Assembly: GCA_934589675.1 (NCBI GenBank)
Contig: CAKTOF010000012.1
Span: forward strand, 7,411 to 71,410
Direction of reading: 5' to 3'
Length of the DNA stretch: 64,000 bases
DNA from: an uncultured Oscillospiraceae bacterium
GTDB lineage: Bacteria > Bacillota > Clostridia > Oscillospirales > Oscillospiraceae
The notes beneath the pieces are model-generated. The model did not search any database and was not told the DNA's origin. It saw only the letters and a program-made list of their open reading frames with translations. Positions 20,079-29,603 of the stretch are shown here, piece after piece. Made by a program: the position numbers and the translations under genes. Position 1 is the stretch's first letter; every line of letters begins with the position of its first letter.

Positions 20079-20228
20079 TTGTTCTGCCGGGATCAGGCGC
20101 TGGGGCTTGCGCTGCTTGCGCTCGGCGCGGGGCTGATAGGCTCGCTGTTTTTTTCGTCCGGCGTGCTGCGCGCGCTGCTCGGCCTTGCGCTCGCGGCGCT
20201 CGGCGCGTGGCTGTCCTGCCGGAGATAG
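20079..20228 (+). CDS. Small hydrophobic membrane protein (49 aa)
   Basis: A TTG start 8 nt after a GGGGGAGG SD opens a 49-residue ORF. It is composed almost entirely of Ala, Leu and Gly with a short CRDQ head and a CRR tail: two hydrophobic segments with a short SS turn between them. It is not related to anything I recognise. It lies between rsgA and the SPOCS gene, on the same strand. Its SD is buried in a 17-bp hairpin, so translation may be regulated. The non-ATG start and small size leave room for doubt. Confidence 0.5.
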   Translation: MFCRDQALGLALLALGAGLIGSLFFSSGVLRALLGLALAALGAWLSCRR

Positions 20229-20288
20229 CATAATCTTGTCCTGCTTCGCGTAGAGATAGACTACCAATGCTACGAGGAGTGAGACTGC

Positions 20289-21797
20289 ATGAAGCTGGAA
20301 TTTGAGAACAGACAGACCGGGGGCCTTCGCGCCGTGTTCGACCGCGTGGTCGCGCAGGAGGAGACGGGCGAGGCCATTGTGCCGGATCAATGCCCGGACG
20401 CACGCAGCACGGCCGGGTGCTTCGGCACGGTCGTGCTGCGCAGCAAGGAGTGCCGCGACGGCAGCGTGCTGCTTTCGGGCGGCGTGTACGCCTATGCGCT
20501 CTGCGTGCCGGAGGACGGATCGCAGACGCGCGCCGTCTCGACGTATCTGCCGTTTACGCAGCGCGTGGACGCGCCGGAGGCAACGAGCGCATCGCGCGTG
20601 ATCTACACGCCGCGCCTTCGCGCGCTCGATGCGCGGCTGGTCAACTCCCGCAAGGTGCTCATCCGCGCGGACGTGAGCGCGCGTGTGGAGGTGTACGAGC
20701 CGGATTGCACCGAGGTGTATGAGCCGCCGGAGGATCTGCCGGCGTGCGTGCAGCTGCGCCGCGTGACGATGCCGGTCACGCGGACGGAGCAGGTGGCGGA
20801 AAAGGCGTTTGAGCTCGGCGAGGAGCTGGAGCTGCCCGGCGGCGTTCCGGCATGCGCGGCGCTTTTGAAGTGGGACTGCGGCCTGAGCCTGACCGAATCG
20901 CGCACGATCGGCGCGCGAGTCGTGTTCAAGGGAACGGCCAATGTGCGGCTGCTTTGCACCGCGCCGGACGGGGCGCTGTTCCGCTATGAGTTCTCTCTGC
21001 CGTTTTCGCAGTATGCCGACCTCGACCGGGAGAGCGGCGAGGAAGCGCCGCGCGTGGAGCTGCTGCTCACGGGCGCGCAGCTTGTGCCGGACGGCCAGGA
21101 GCCGGCACGCCGCTTCCTGCTGACGCTGAATCTTCTGGCGCAGTGCGTCACGCAGACCCGGGAGGAGCTTTCGCTCGTGGATGACGCGTATACCACGCGC
21201 GGCGAGCTGACGGTGCAGACGGCAGAGCTTGCCGCGTCGGGGCAGCTCGACTGCGAACATTTTCATCAGGCAGTCCGCGTGAGCATCCCGGGCGCGTGCC
21301 GCGAGGTGCTCGATGTGACCGTGCTGCTCGGCTGGCCGGAGACGGCGCACGAGGACGAGGCAGTCAGCGTCCGCGTGCCTGCGACGGTGCGCGTGCTGTG
21401 TCTGGACGAGACGGGCGCGCCCGTCTGCCGGACGGCGCCGGCCGAGGCCGTATGCGGCAGCGTGCTTGCACCCGGGTGCGAGGCGGATGCCGCGGCGGCG
21501 CTGACGGGCGACGCCTTCGCCGTTCCGGGCGGAGAGGGCTGCGAGGCGCGCTTTGGCGTGGACATCACGCTCACGAGCCGCGCGCAGACCGCGTGCAGCA
21601 TGGTCACGGGCGTGGAGCTGACGGAGCGGGAGGACGAACCCGAACGGCCGAGCGTTATCGTGCGGCCGGCGCACTGCGGCGAGACGCTCTGGTCCGCCGC
21701 CAAGGCCTGCCGCGCAGAGCTGGACGCGGTCCGCGCGGCCAACGATGTCGGCGATGAGATCGCGCCCGGCACGCTGCTGCTCATCCCGAGAGCATAA
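20289..21797 (+). CDS. SPOCS (DUF3794) domain protein with C-terminal LysM-like module
   Basis: A 502-residue sporulation-associated protein. The N-terminal and middle parts show repeated SPOCS/DUF3794 beta domains; each has a conserved GxV-type strand and YTPRLRALDARLVNSRKVLIR-like segment (quoted in part). The last about 45 residues (HCGETLWSAAKACRAELDAVR, partly quoted, then APGTLLLIP) form a LysM-like peptidoglycan-binding module. This matches SpoVID/SafA-type architecture of spore coat or cortex factors in Clostridia. Exact role is inferred. A perfect bidirectional terminator follows. Confidence 0.85.
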   Translation: MKLEFENRQTGGLRAVFDRVVAQEETGEAIVPDQCPDARSTAGCFGTVVLRSKECRDGSVLLSGGVYAYALCVPEDGSQTRAVSTYLPFTQRVDAPEATSASRVIYTPRLRALDARLVNSRKVLIRADVSARVEVYEPDCTEVYEPPEDLPACVQLRRVTMPVTRTEQVAEKAFELGEELELPGGVPACAALLKWDCGLSLTESRTIGARVVFKGTANVRLLCTAPDGALFRYEFSLPFSQYADLDRESGEEAPRVELLLTGAQLVPDGQEPARRFLLTLNLLAQCVTQTREELSLVDDAYTTRGELTVQTAELAASGQLDCEHFHQAVRVSIPGACREVLDVTVLLGWPETAHEDEAVSVRVPATVRVLCLDETGAPVCRTAPAEAVCGSVLAPGCEADAAAALTGDAFAVPGGEGCEARFGVDITLTSRAQTACSMVTGVELTEREDEPERPSVIVRPAHCGETLWSAAKACRAELDAVRAANDVGDEIAPGTLLLIPRA

Positions 21798-21799
21798 GA

Positions 21800-21833
21800 A
21801 ACGCCCGTTTCCGCAGATGCGGAAACGGGCGTT
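21800..21833. terminator. Bidirectional terminator between SPOCS gene and ABC exporter
   Basis: Arms 21800-21814 (AACGCCCGTTTCCGC) and 21819-21833 are perfectly complementary around AGAT. T-rich sequence is modest on both strands; convergent genes end on both sides. Confidence 0.8.
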
Positions 21834-21843
21834 ATTGCTTGCG

Positions 21844-23628
21844 TTATGCGGCGTCAAATTGGGATTGGTAGAGATCGGCATAGAATCCGCCGCGCGCCAA
21901 AAGCTCGTCGTGCGTGCCCTGCTCGATGATGTCGCCGTCCTTGAGCACGAGGATGAGGTCGGCGTTTTTGATCGTGGACAGGCGGTGCGCAATGACGAAG
22001 CTCGTGCGCTGCTCGGTCAGCTTGTCCATCGCGCGCTGCGTGAGCAGCTCCGTGCGGGTGTCGACGGAGCTTGTCGCCTCGTCGAGAATGAGCATGGGGC
22101 TGTTCTGGATCATGGCGCGGGCGATGGTAAATAGCTGCTTCTGCCCGGCGGAGATGGCCGTGCTTTCGCTCAGTACGGTGTCGAAGCCGTCCGGCAGCGA
22201 CTCGATGAAGCGGTAGATGCCGCAGGCGCGGCAGGCGCGCTCAAGGTCGTCATCGCTCACGCCCGACTTGTTGTAGACAAGGTTTTCGCGCACCGTGCCC
22301 TCGAACAGCCATGTGTCCTGCAGCACCATGCCGAACAGGCGGTGGACGTCCTCACGGCGGATGTCGGTCGTCGGGATGCCGTCGATGCGGATCTGTCCGC
22401 CGCCCACCTCGTAAAAGCGCATGAGCAGGTTGACGAGCGTCGTTTTTCCCGCGCCCGTCGGGCCGACGATGGCGACCTTCTGGCCGGGGGAAACGCGCGC
22501 GGAGAAGTCGCGGATGATGGTCTTGTCCGGATTGTCCGGATAGGCGAAGCGCACATGGTCAAACTCGACCTCGCCGCGCACAGGGTCGGGCGCGGACTGC
22601 TTGCCCGACTCGTCCGGCATCTCCGGCGCGTCGAGGAACGAAAACACGCGCGCGCCGCCCGCGGCGGCGGACTGGAGGTTCGTCATGCACTGCGCAAGCG
22701 TGGACAGCGGGGAGGTGAAAAGACGCACATAGAGGATGAACGCGACGATGACGCCGAACGAGATCTGCCCGCTGATGGCCAGCGCGGCGCCGGCGACGCA
22801 AACGGCGACATAGCCGAGATTGCCCACGACGTTCATGAGCGGCTGCATGATGCCGGAGAGGAACTGCGAGCGCCAGTTCGCGTCGTACACCTCGCGGTTC
22901 ATGCCGTCAAATGTCTTGGTGATGCCGCCGACGGCGCGCGAGGTGCGCACGACGTCGTGACCGGTGTACATCTCTTCGATATAGCCATTGAGCCTGCCGA
23001 GGCTGATCTGCCGCGCGGCGAAGTACTTCTGCGAATGGCGCATGACGAGCGCCATGATGACAAACCCGAGCACCGTCACGCCGATGGCGCACAGCGCCAT
23101 GCGCCATTCGGTGACAAACATCATGATGAGGCAGCCGACGAACTGCGCCGCGGCGCTGATGGCGCTCGGAAGGCTGTTTGAGAGCGTCTGCTGAAGGGTG
23201 CTGACGTCGTTTGTGATGCGGCTTAGGATGTCGCCCTTTGACGTTGCATTGTAATAGCTCACCGGAACGCGGTTGATCTTTTTCGACAGGTCGCCGCGCA
23301 GGCTGCGCGACAGCTTGAGCGTAACCGTGGCCATAATGAACTGCTGAATGTAGGTCAGAAGTGCGCCGGCGAGATAGATGGCCAGCAGCACGATGCCGAT
23401 GCGGCCGACGGCGGCCAGGTCGATGCCGGTGAACAGGCCGTCGGAAATGAGGTCGGTGATGCGGCTTAATTGGTTCGGGCCGATGATGGTCAGAACGGCG
23501 CCGCACGCGGCGAGAATGAGCGCGGCGATTGTCGGCGCGCGCAGCTTGTCCGAGTAGGCGCTCAGGCGGCGCAGCAGCTCGCGCACGCTGCCCTTTTCTG
23601 TGGTGTGATTATGAAAACGCGGTCCCAT
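21844..23628 (-). CDS. ABC exporter half-transporter (canonical ATP site subunit)
   Basis: A 594-residue fused permease-ATPase. The type-I exporter membrane domain has six helices (about residues 35-330) and the nucleotide-binding domain is about 350-590. Walker A is GPTGAGKTTL; Walker B with catalytic Glu is LILDEATSS. The ABC signature is the variant ISAGQKQ instead of LSGGQ. Paired with the next gene 10 nt upstream, it forms a heterodimeric multidrug- or peptide-type exporter. Substrate cannot be read from sequence; the MarR gene in front suggests efflux of toxic compounds. Confidence 0.92.
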   Translation of the reverse strand: MGPRFHNHTTEKGSVRELLRRLSAYSDKLRAPTIAALILAACGAVLTIIGPNQLSRITDLISDGLFTGIDLAAVGRIGIVLLAIYLAGALLTYIQQFIMATVTLKLSRSLRGDLSKKINRVPVSYYNATSKGDILSRITNDVSTLQQTLSNSLPSAISAAAQFVGCLIMMFVTEWRMALCAIGVTVLGFVIMALVMRHSQKYFAARQISLGRLNGYIEEMYTGHDVVRTSRAVGGITKTFDGMNREVYDANWRSQFLSGIMQPLMNVVGNLGYVAVCVAGAALAISGQISFGVIVAFILYVRLFTSPLSTLAQCMTNLQSAAAGGARVFSFLDAPEMPDESGKQSAPDPVRGEVEFDHVRFAYPDNPDKTIIRDFSARVSPGQKVAIVGPTGAGKTTLVNLLMRFYEVGGGQIRIDGIPTTDIRREDVHRLFGMVLQDTWLFEGTVRENLVYNKSGVSDDDLERACRACGIYRFIESLPDGFDTVLSESTAISAGQKQLFTIARAMIQNSPMLILDEATSSVDTRTELLTQRAMDKLTEQRTSFVIAHRLSTIKNADLILVLKDGDIIEQGTHDELLARGGFYADLYQSQFDAA

Positions 23629-23638
23629 AGCGGCCTCC

Positions 23639-25402
23639 TTATGCTTCTTCCAGCTCTTCGCTTGAGAGCTGGCTCATGGCGATCTCACGGTAGACGCTGC
23701 ACGACCTCAAAAGCTCCTTGTGCGTGCCGTCGCCGACGACGCCGCCGTCGTCGAGCACCAGAATGCGGTCAGCGTGGCGGATGGTGCCGATGCGCTGTGC
23801 GACGATGAGGCACGTTGTGCCGGCGAGCTCTTCATGCAGCGCGCGGCGCAGCGCGGCGTCCGTCTTATAGTCGAGCGCGGAAAATGAGTCGTCAAAAATG
23901 ACGATCTCGGGCCTGCGCGCCAGCGCGCGGGCGATGGAAAGCCGCTGCTTCTGCCCGCCGGACAGGTTTGCGCCGCCCTGCGAGACAGGCGCGTTTACGC
24001 CGCCGGGCAGCCCGGAGACGAACTCCGACGCCTGCGCAAGATCGAGCGCGCGGGCGACGTCCTCGTCCGTGTCCGGCTCTTTCCGCTCGCCGAACAGAAC
24101 GTTCGACTCCACGTCGCCGGAGAAGAGCGTGGCCTTCTGCGTCACATATGCAACGCGGTCATAGAGCGCGTCGAACGTGTAGTCGCGGATGTCGCGCCCG
24201 TCGATGAGGACGCTCCCTTCCGTCGCGTCATAAATGCGCGCGGCGAGACTGACGAGCGTCGTTTTTCCGCAGCCGGTCGCGCCGATGAAGGCGACGGTCT
24301 GCCCGCGCCCGGCGCGGAACGAGACATCGCGCAGCGCGTCGGCACTTGCGCCGGGATAGCGGAACGAGACGTTCCGGAACTCGACCGTTCCCACCTCAGG
24401 CGCGTCGGAGGCGTGCCCCTCGCGCAGACGGATGCCTGTTTCGAGCACCTCGTTGATGCGCTCGGCCGAGACCTGCGCGCTCGGCAGGAACATGAAGATC
24501 ATGACCATCATCATCAGCGACATGACGACGTACGTTGCATATGTGCCGAACACGACAACGTTGCCGAACATGGTAAGCCGCGCCATGGCGTCCGTGACGG
24601 CGAGATTGTTCACAAGCGCCGCGCCGACCCAGTAGATGACGAGCGCAAGCGCGTTCATGCCGAGCGAGATGGTCGGCATGAGCGCGGCGAACGCGCGCTG
24701 ATTAAAAAGCTGCGTGTTCATCAGCACGCCGTTGGCCTGCTCAAACTTGCTGTTCTGGTAGTCCTCGGCGTTGAATGCGTGGACGACGTTGATGCCGTTT
24801 AAGTTCTCGCGCGCGACGCGGCCGACGTTGTCGGTCAGCTTCTGCACGCGCTTGACGCGCGGCATGACAACGACGATGACCGTGATCATCACGGCGAGGA
24901 TGGCGACGACGAAGCCGGCCGTGATGACAGAAAGCTGCCAGCTCTTGCCCACGATCTTGATGATGGCCCATACGGCCATGATGGGGGACTTGATGATGAT
25001 CTGGAGCCCCATGGCCACGAGCATCTGGATCTGCGTGATGTCATTCGTCGTGCGGTTGATGAGGCTTGCAACGGAGAACGAGAGCATCTCCTCCTGCCCG
25101 AAGGCCGCGACCTTATGGAACAGCGCCTCGCGCACGCGGTAGCTTAAGCCCGCGGCCGTCTTCGCTGCGAGAAAGCCCGCCGCGACGGCGAGCACGGCCG
25201 AGGTGAGCGTGCAGCCGAGCATGGGAAGCCCCGTGCGGACGACGTCGCCGACCGTGCTGCCCTCGGTTTTGATCAGGACGGTCAGGTCGCTCATGTAGTC
25301 GGGCAGCTTCAGATCAAAATAGATCTGCCCGAGCACAAGCACGGCGCACAGCGCGGCCATGATCCATTCCCGGACGTCCATCTTTTTAAGCAGTTTAATC
25401 AA
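23639..25402 (-). CDS. ABC exporter half-transporter (degenerate ATP site subunit)
   Basis: A 587-residue partner of the downstream half-transporter. Walker A is GATGCGKTTL, the signature is the canonical NLSGGQKQR, and Walker B is IVIFDDSFSALD. Asp replaces the catalytic Glu, as expected in heterodimeric exporters with one degenerate site. The TTG at 25402 was chosen because an AGGAGGAAACCG SD lies just upstream and it overlaps the MarR stop; an in-frame ATG at 25435 would overlap MarR by 41 nt and has no SD. Six membrane helices precede the ATPase domain. Confidence 0.9.
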   Translation of the reverse strand: MIKLLKKMDVREWIMAALCAVLVLGQIYFDLKLPDYMSDLTVLIKTEGSTVGDVVRTGLPMLGCTLTSAVLAVAAGFLAAKTAAGLSYRVREALFHKVAAFGQEEMLSFSVASLINRTTNDITQIQMLVAMGLQIIIKSPIMAVWAIIKIVGKSWQLSVITAGFVVAILAVMITVIVVVMPRVKRVQKLTDNVGRVARENLNGINVVHAFNAEDYQNSKFEQANGVLMNTQLFNQRAFAALMPTISLGMNALALVIYWVGAALVNNLAVTDAMARLTMFGNVVVFGTYATYVVMSLMMMVMIFMFLPSAQVSAERINEVLETGIRLREGHASDAPEVGTVEFRNVSFRYPGASADALRDVSFRAGRGQTVAFIGATGCGKTTLVSLAARIYDATEGSVLIDGRDIRDYTFDALYDRVAYVTQKATLFSGDVESNVLFGERKEPDTDEDVARALDLAQASEFVSGLPGGVNAPVSQGGANLSGGQKQRLSIARALARRPEIVIFDDSFSALDYKTDAALRRALHEELAGTTCLIVAQRIGTIRHADRILVLDDGGVVGDGTHKELLRSCSVYREIAMSQLSSEELEEA

Positions 25403-25850
25403 TTCGGTTTCCTCCTGCGTCCATGGCGCTGACATGGGCGACGAGCTTCTGCGTCAGCGCGATGTAGGTTTCCAGCTCTTCTTTTGTCAGGCACGACGTC
25501 ACGGCGCGGAAAAACGCGGCCTGCATTTCGCGCCCGGCGCTTACGATGGGGGCGGATGCGTCCGTTGGGATCAGCCGCGCAAGGCGGCGGTCGTCCGCGT
25601 CGGCCGTTCGGGTGATGAGGCCGCGGCGGAGCAGGCTGTCCACCGTGACGGAGACGAGGCCCTTTTTGATGCCGCGGATGCGGCAGGCGTCGCGCGCGGT
25701 GTTTTTCTCCGGATTGTTCGCAAGAAACAAAAGCAGATCGTACTCGGTCTGGTTGATCGAATATTGCTGAAGCAGCGGCGCGCACATGACGCCGTAAACC
25801 CGCGCGGCCTTGCGGCCGAACGACAGCAGCTCATAGGCGGGCATGGCCAT
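25395..25850 (-). CDS. MarR family transcriptional regulator
   Basis: A 151-residue winged-helix regulator. The DNA-binding part has YDLLLFLANNPEKNTARDACR and the recognition helix followed by the wing with RADADDRR-type residues (here TADADDRRLARL). It heads the exporter operon and overlaps the first ABC gene, so it is most likely its ligand-responsive repressor. An AAGGAGG SD precedes ATG 25850. An operator-like partial dyad lies between its promoter and start. Confidence 0.9.
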   Translation of the reverse strand: MAMPAYELLSFGRKAARVYGVMCAPLLQQYSINQTEYDLLLFLANNPEKNTARDACRIRGIKKGLVSVTVDSLLRRGLITRTADADDRRLARLIPTDASAPIVSAGREMQAAFFRAVTSCLTKEELETYIALTQKLVAHVSAMDAGGNRID

Positions 25851-25865
25851 CCTCCTTAAAAAAAT

Positions 25866-25916
25866 AGTCTAAAATTGAACTGTATAAAATTATACCGTCC
25901 CGCACGCGGATTGCAA
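25866..25916 (-). promoter_or_regulatory. Promoter and operator-like dyad of marR-ABC operon
   Basis: Minus-strand -35 TTGCAA (25911-25916), 16-nt spacer and perfect -10 TATAAT (25894-25889). Just downstream, 25866-25881 is an imperfect dyad (AGTCTAAAATTGAACT on the plus strand), the usual spot for MarR autorepression. The operator role is inference. Confidence 0.65.
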
Positions 25917-25954
25917 GGGGAGAATTGTAAAGCTTTTGTGAACGGGACGCGCAG

Positions 25955-25984
25955 TCATACAAAGAAGCCTGACCACATAAGAAT
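25955..25984 (+). promoter_or_regulatory. Sigma-E-like promoter of spoIVA
   Basis: TCATACA (25955-25961), 14-nt spacer, CATAAGAAT (25976-25984). This resembles the mother-cell sigma-E pattern (-35 ATA-rich, 14-15 nt, CATA-type -10). spoIVA is a known sigma-E target in Bacillus. Start of the gene is 36 nt downstream. Confidence 0.6.
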
Positions 25985-26019
25985 GAGGTGAAGTTCAAAT
26001 CATGCAAGGAGGAATCTGT

Positions 26020-27498
26020 ATGGCCGAGCGCACCATTTATGAACAGATCGCGCAGCGGACCGACGGCAGCATTTATTTGAGCGTGGTCGGCCCGGTGCGC
26101 ACGGGGAAGTCCACCTTCATCAAGCGGTTCATGGAAGAGCTCGTCATCCCGAACATCGACAATGTGTATCGCCGCGAGCGCGCCCGTGACGAGCTGCCGC
26201 AGAGCGGGGCGGGGAAGACCATTATGACGGCCGAGCCGAAGTTCATCCCCGAGGAGGCCGTTGAAATCAGCCCGGACGGCGTGACGCGCCTGTCCGTCCG
26301 GCTCGTTGACACCGTCGGCTATATGATCCCCGGCGCCATGGGTGCGACGGAGGACGGACACGAGCGCATGGTCACGACGCCGTGGTTCGACCATGAGCTG
26401 CCCATGAGCGAAGCGGCTGAGCTCGGGACAAAAAAAGTGATGGAAGATCATGCGACGCTCGGCCTTGTCGTCACAACCGACGGCACGGTCACCGACATCC
26501 CGGCCGCAGATTATATCGACGCGACTGCGCGCTCCATCCTCGATCTGCGCGCGACGGGCAAGCCGTTCGGCGTGATCGTAAACTCCACCGACCCCGCGGG
26601 CGAAGCCGCGCAGGCGCTTGCCGAGCAGCTGGCGCGCGAGTTCGGCGTGTGTCCGGTGACCGTCGACTGCCTGAAGATGCGGGAAAGCGAGATCACGGAC
26701 ATCCTGCGCGGGATCCTCGGGCAGTTCCCGCTCGGGCAGATGGAGTTTTACCTGCCCGGCTGGTTCGATTGCCTGCCGGCAGACCATCCGATGCGGCAGG
26801 AGCTCTACAGCGCGCTGCGCGCGTGCGCCGGACGTGCGGAGACCATCGCGGGCGCAGAGACGGCCGTCCGCGGGCTGACGGAGCTGGACGCCGTCTCGTC
26901 GTGCGCAGACTATCGGGCCGATCTCGGCACGGGGACGGTGTCGGTGCGGCTGCTGTTCCCGGAGGAGCTATTTTACAGCGTGCTCGGCGAGCAGTCCGGC
27001 TTTTCCATCACGTCCGACGGCGACCTGCTTGCGCTTCTGACGCAGCTGGCTGCGGTCAAGCGCGACTATGACGCGGTCTCCGACGCGCTTGAGCAGGTGC
27101 GCGCGACGGGCTACGGCATCGTCATGCCGCGGCAGGAGCAGATGCATCTGGAGACGCCGGAGATCATCCGCCGCGGCTCGTCGTATGGCATCAAGCTGCG
27201 CGCGAGCGCGCCGTCTATCCATATGCTGCGCGCGGACATTCAGACGGAGATCAGTCCCATGGTCGGCGACGAGAAGCAGTCGCAGGAGCTCGTCGACCGC
27301 CTGACGGCCGACTATGAGGACGACGCGGAGAAGCTCTGGAGCTCGAACATCTTCGGCAAGAGCGTATACGACCTGCTCAATGACGGCCTGACCGGGAAGC
27401 TCACCCGAGTCGCACCTGAGTCGCGCACAAAATTCTGCGGCGCGCTTACCCGCATCATCAATGAAGGCTCCGGCGGACTCATTTGCATTATTTTGTGA
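26020..27498 (+). CDS. spoIVA: Stage IV sporulation protein A
   Basis: A coat morphogenetic ATPase that polymerises on the forespore surface to form the basal layer of the spore coat. With ATG 26020 (AAGGAGG SD) it is 492 residues, the length of the Bacillus protein. The Walker A is GPVRTGKST with Lys30. The LVDTVGYMIPGA switch region and the middle TTDGTVTDIPAADY block are present. The C-terminal region ends in the short hydrophobic GGLICIIL that targets SpoVM and the forespore membrane. An in-frame ATG six codons earlier overlaps the SD and was rejected. Confidence 0.98.
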   Translation: MAERTIYEQIAQRTDGSIYLSVVGPVRTGKSTFIKRFMEELVIPNIDNVYRRERARDELPQSGAGKTIMTAEPKFIPEEAVEISPDGVTRLSVRLVDTVGYMIPGAMGATEDGHERMVTTPWFDHELPMSEAAELGTKKVMEDHATLGLVVTTDGTVTDIPAADYIDATARSILDLRATGKPFGVIVNSTDPAGEAAQALAEQLAREFGVCPVTVDCLKMRESEITDILRGILGQFPLGQMEFYLPGWFDCLPADHPMRQELYSALRACAGRAETIAGAETAVRGLTELDAVSSCADYRADLGTGTVSVRLLFPEELFYSVLGEQSGFSITSDGDLLALLTQLAAVKRDYDAVSDALEQVRATGYGIVMPRQEQMHLETPEIIRRGSSYGIKLRASAPSIHMLRADIQTEISPMVGDEKQSQELVDRLTADYEDDAEKLWSSNIFGKSVYDLLNDGLTGKLTRVAPESRTKFCGALTRIINEGSGGLICIIL

Positions 27499-27641
27499 TT
27501 TTTGAAAGTGAAATTGCAGGAATTGCAAATCAAAAAAACCAAAATGACGTGATAATTTCACATAATTTCGTTTACAAACGGATAAAACAAATGTAAATTG
27601 CAAAAATCAGCTGCAAGACTTGCGAAAATTCGGATTTCAAC

Positions 27642-27670
27642 TTGCAAAACTGAATTCGGGATGATAGAAT
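27642..27670 (+). promoter_or_regulatory. Extended -10 sigma-A promoter of gdhA
   Basis: TTGCAA (27642-27647), 17-nt spacer and TAGAAT (27665-27670) with TG one base upstream. It gives a leader of about 60 nt. The surrounding 27499-27735 gap is AT-rich and repeats TTGCAA-like hexamers at 27514, 27523, 27598, 27620 and 27642; otherwise I see nothing in it. Confidence 0.7.
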
Positions 27671-27702
27671 GCATTCAGAAACTGTCAGAAATCAACCTGT
27701 GA

Positions 27703-29082
<1,380 letters not shown>

Positions 29083-29096
29083 CAGGGAACATGAAG

Positions 29097-29131
29097 AGGC
29101 CGCGCATCCGGTTGGATGCGCGGCCTTTTTT
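29097..29131 (+). terminator. Intrinsic terminator of gdhA
   Basis: Arms 29097-29109 (AGGCCGCGCATCC) and 29114-29126 perfect, loop GGTT, followed by a T-run. Confidence 0.9.
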
Positions 29132-29174
29132 GGCGCAAATAAAAAAAGCCATCGCAAGCGATGCTTGCGATGGC

Positions 29175-29251
29175 TGGTACGGCAGAAGGGACTCGAACCC
29201 CCGACCTACTGATTCGTAGTCAGTCACTCTATCCAACTGAGCTACTGCCGC
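29175..29251 (-). tRNA. tRNA-Arg (anticodon ACG)
   Basis: Minus-strand cloverleaf of 77 nt including an encoded CCA. Acceptor GCGGCAG pairs with CTGCCGT (one G-T pair). The D arm is GCTC...GAGT. The anticodon stem ACTGA/TCAGT encloses loop CTACGAA, anticodon ACG. The T arm is GGGGG-TTCGAGT-CCCTT. It reads CGU and, with inosine, CGC/CGA, fitting the GC-rich Arg codons of the host. Confidence 0.96.
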
Positions 29252-29378
29252 ATACGCACGATCAACGTGCCTAAGTATACTAGCACAGCTTTTTGAAAAA
29301 TGCAAGTGCTTTTTTTCGAAATCTTTACACGGCGGCAGAGAAATGTGTTAGACTGTATGTAAAGCCGGTTTGACCCGG

Positions 29379-29543
29379 CTAGCCGCAGAGGCAGTCCATG
29401 GCGCGCTCGAACGAGCGCTCCAGCTCATGCGCGGCCTGCTTCGCCTTCCGGCGGATGCACTTCTGGTCGGGCATCATGCACCCGGCGGCCGCGCCCACGG
29501 CCATGCCGACGCCAAGCCCTGCGAAAAATGCGCCCAGCTTCAT
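29379..29543 (-). CDS. Small YtxH-like single-helix protein (54 aa)
   Basis: A short minus-strand ORF. ATG 29543 follows an AAGGGGTGA SD. The protein has a 20-residue Gly/Ala-rich hydrophobic segment (residues 4-22) and then a short Cys/Met turn. A charged amphipathic helix rich in Arg/Lys/Glu (about residues 28-50) follows, ending DCLCG. That is the layout of YtxH-like membrane-anchored helical proteins. It lies alone between tRNA-Arg and pyrC. A small hairpin (AGCCGG/CCGGCT, 29363-29382) covers its stop codon and may act as a weak terminator. Confidence 0.6.
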   Translation of the reverse strand: MKLGAFFAGLGVGMAVGAAAGCMMPDQKCIRRKAKQAAHELERSFERAMDCLCG

Positions 29544-29603
29544 GAAAATCACCCCTTACGCATTCAGTATTCCCGCCGCAAGGCGGTATAAACGGAGGAA
29601 ATT

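Noticed and set aside
20229..20288. Sigma-E-like promoter before the SPOCS gene
   Set aside because: ATA-rich boxes are present but the spacing (16 nt or more) and the -10 sequence do not fit well enough to call.
19980..21992. A 670-codon minus-strand open frame opposite the SPOCS gene
   Set aside because: Low-GC stop codons are rare in this GC-rich DNA. The plus strand encodes a recognisable SPOCS-LysM protein; the shadow has no family features or SD.
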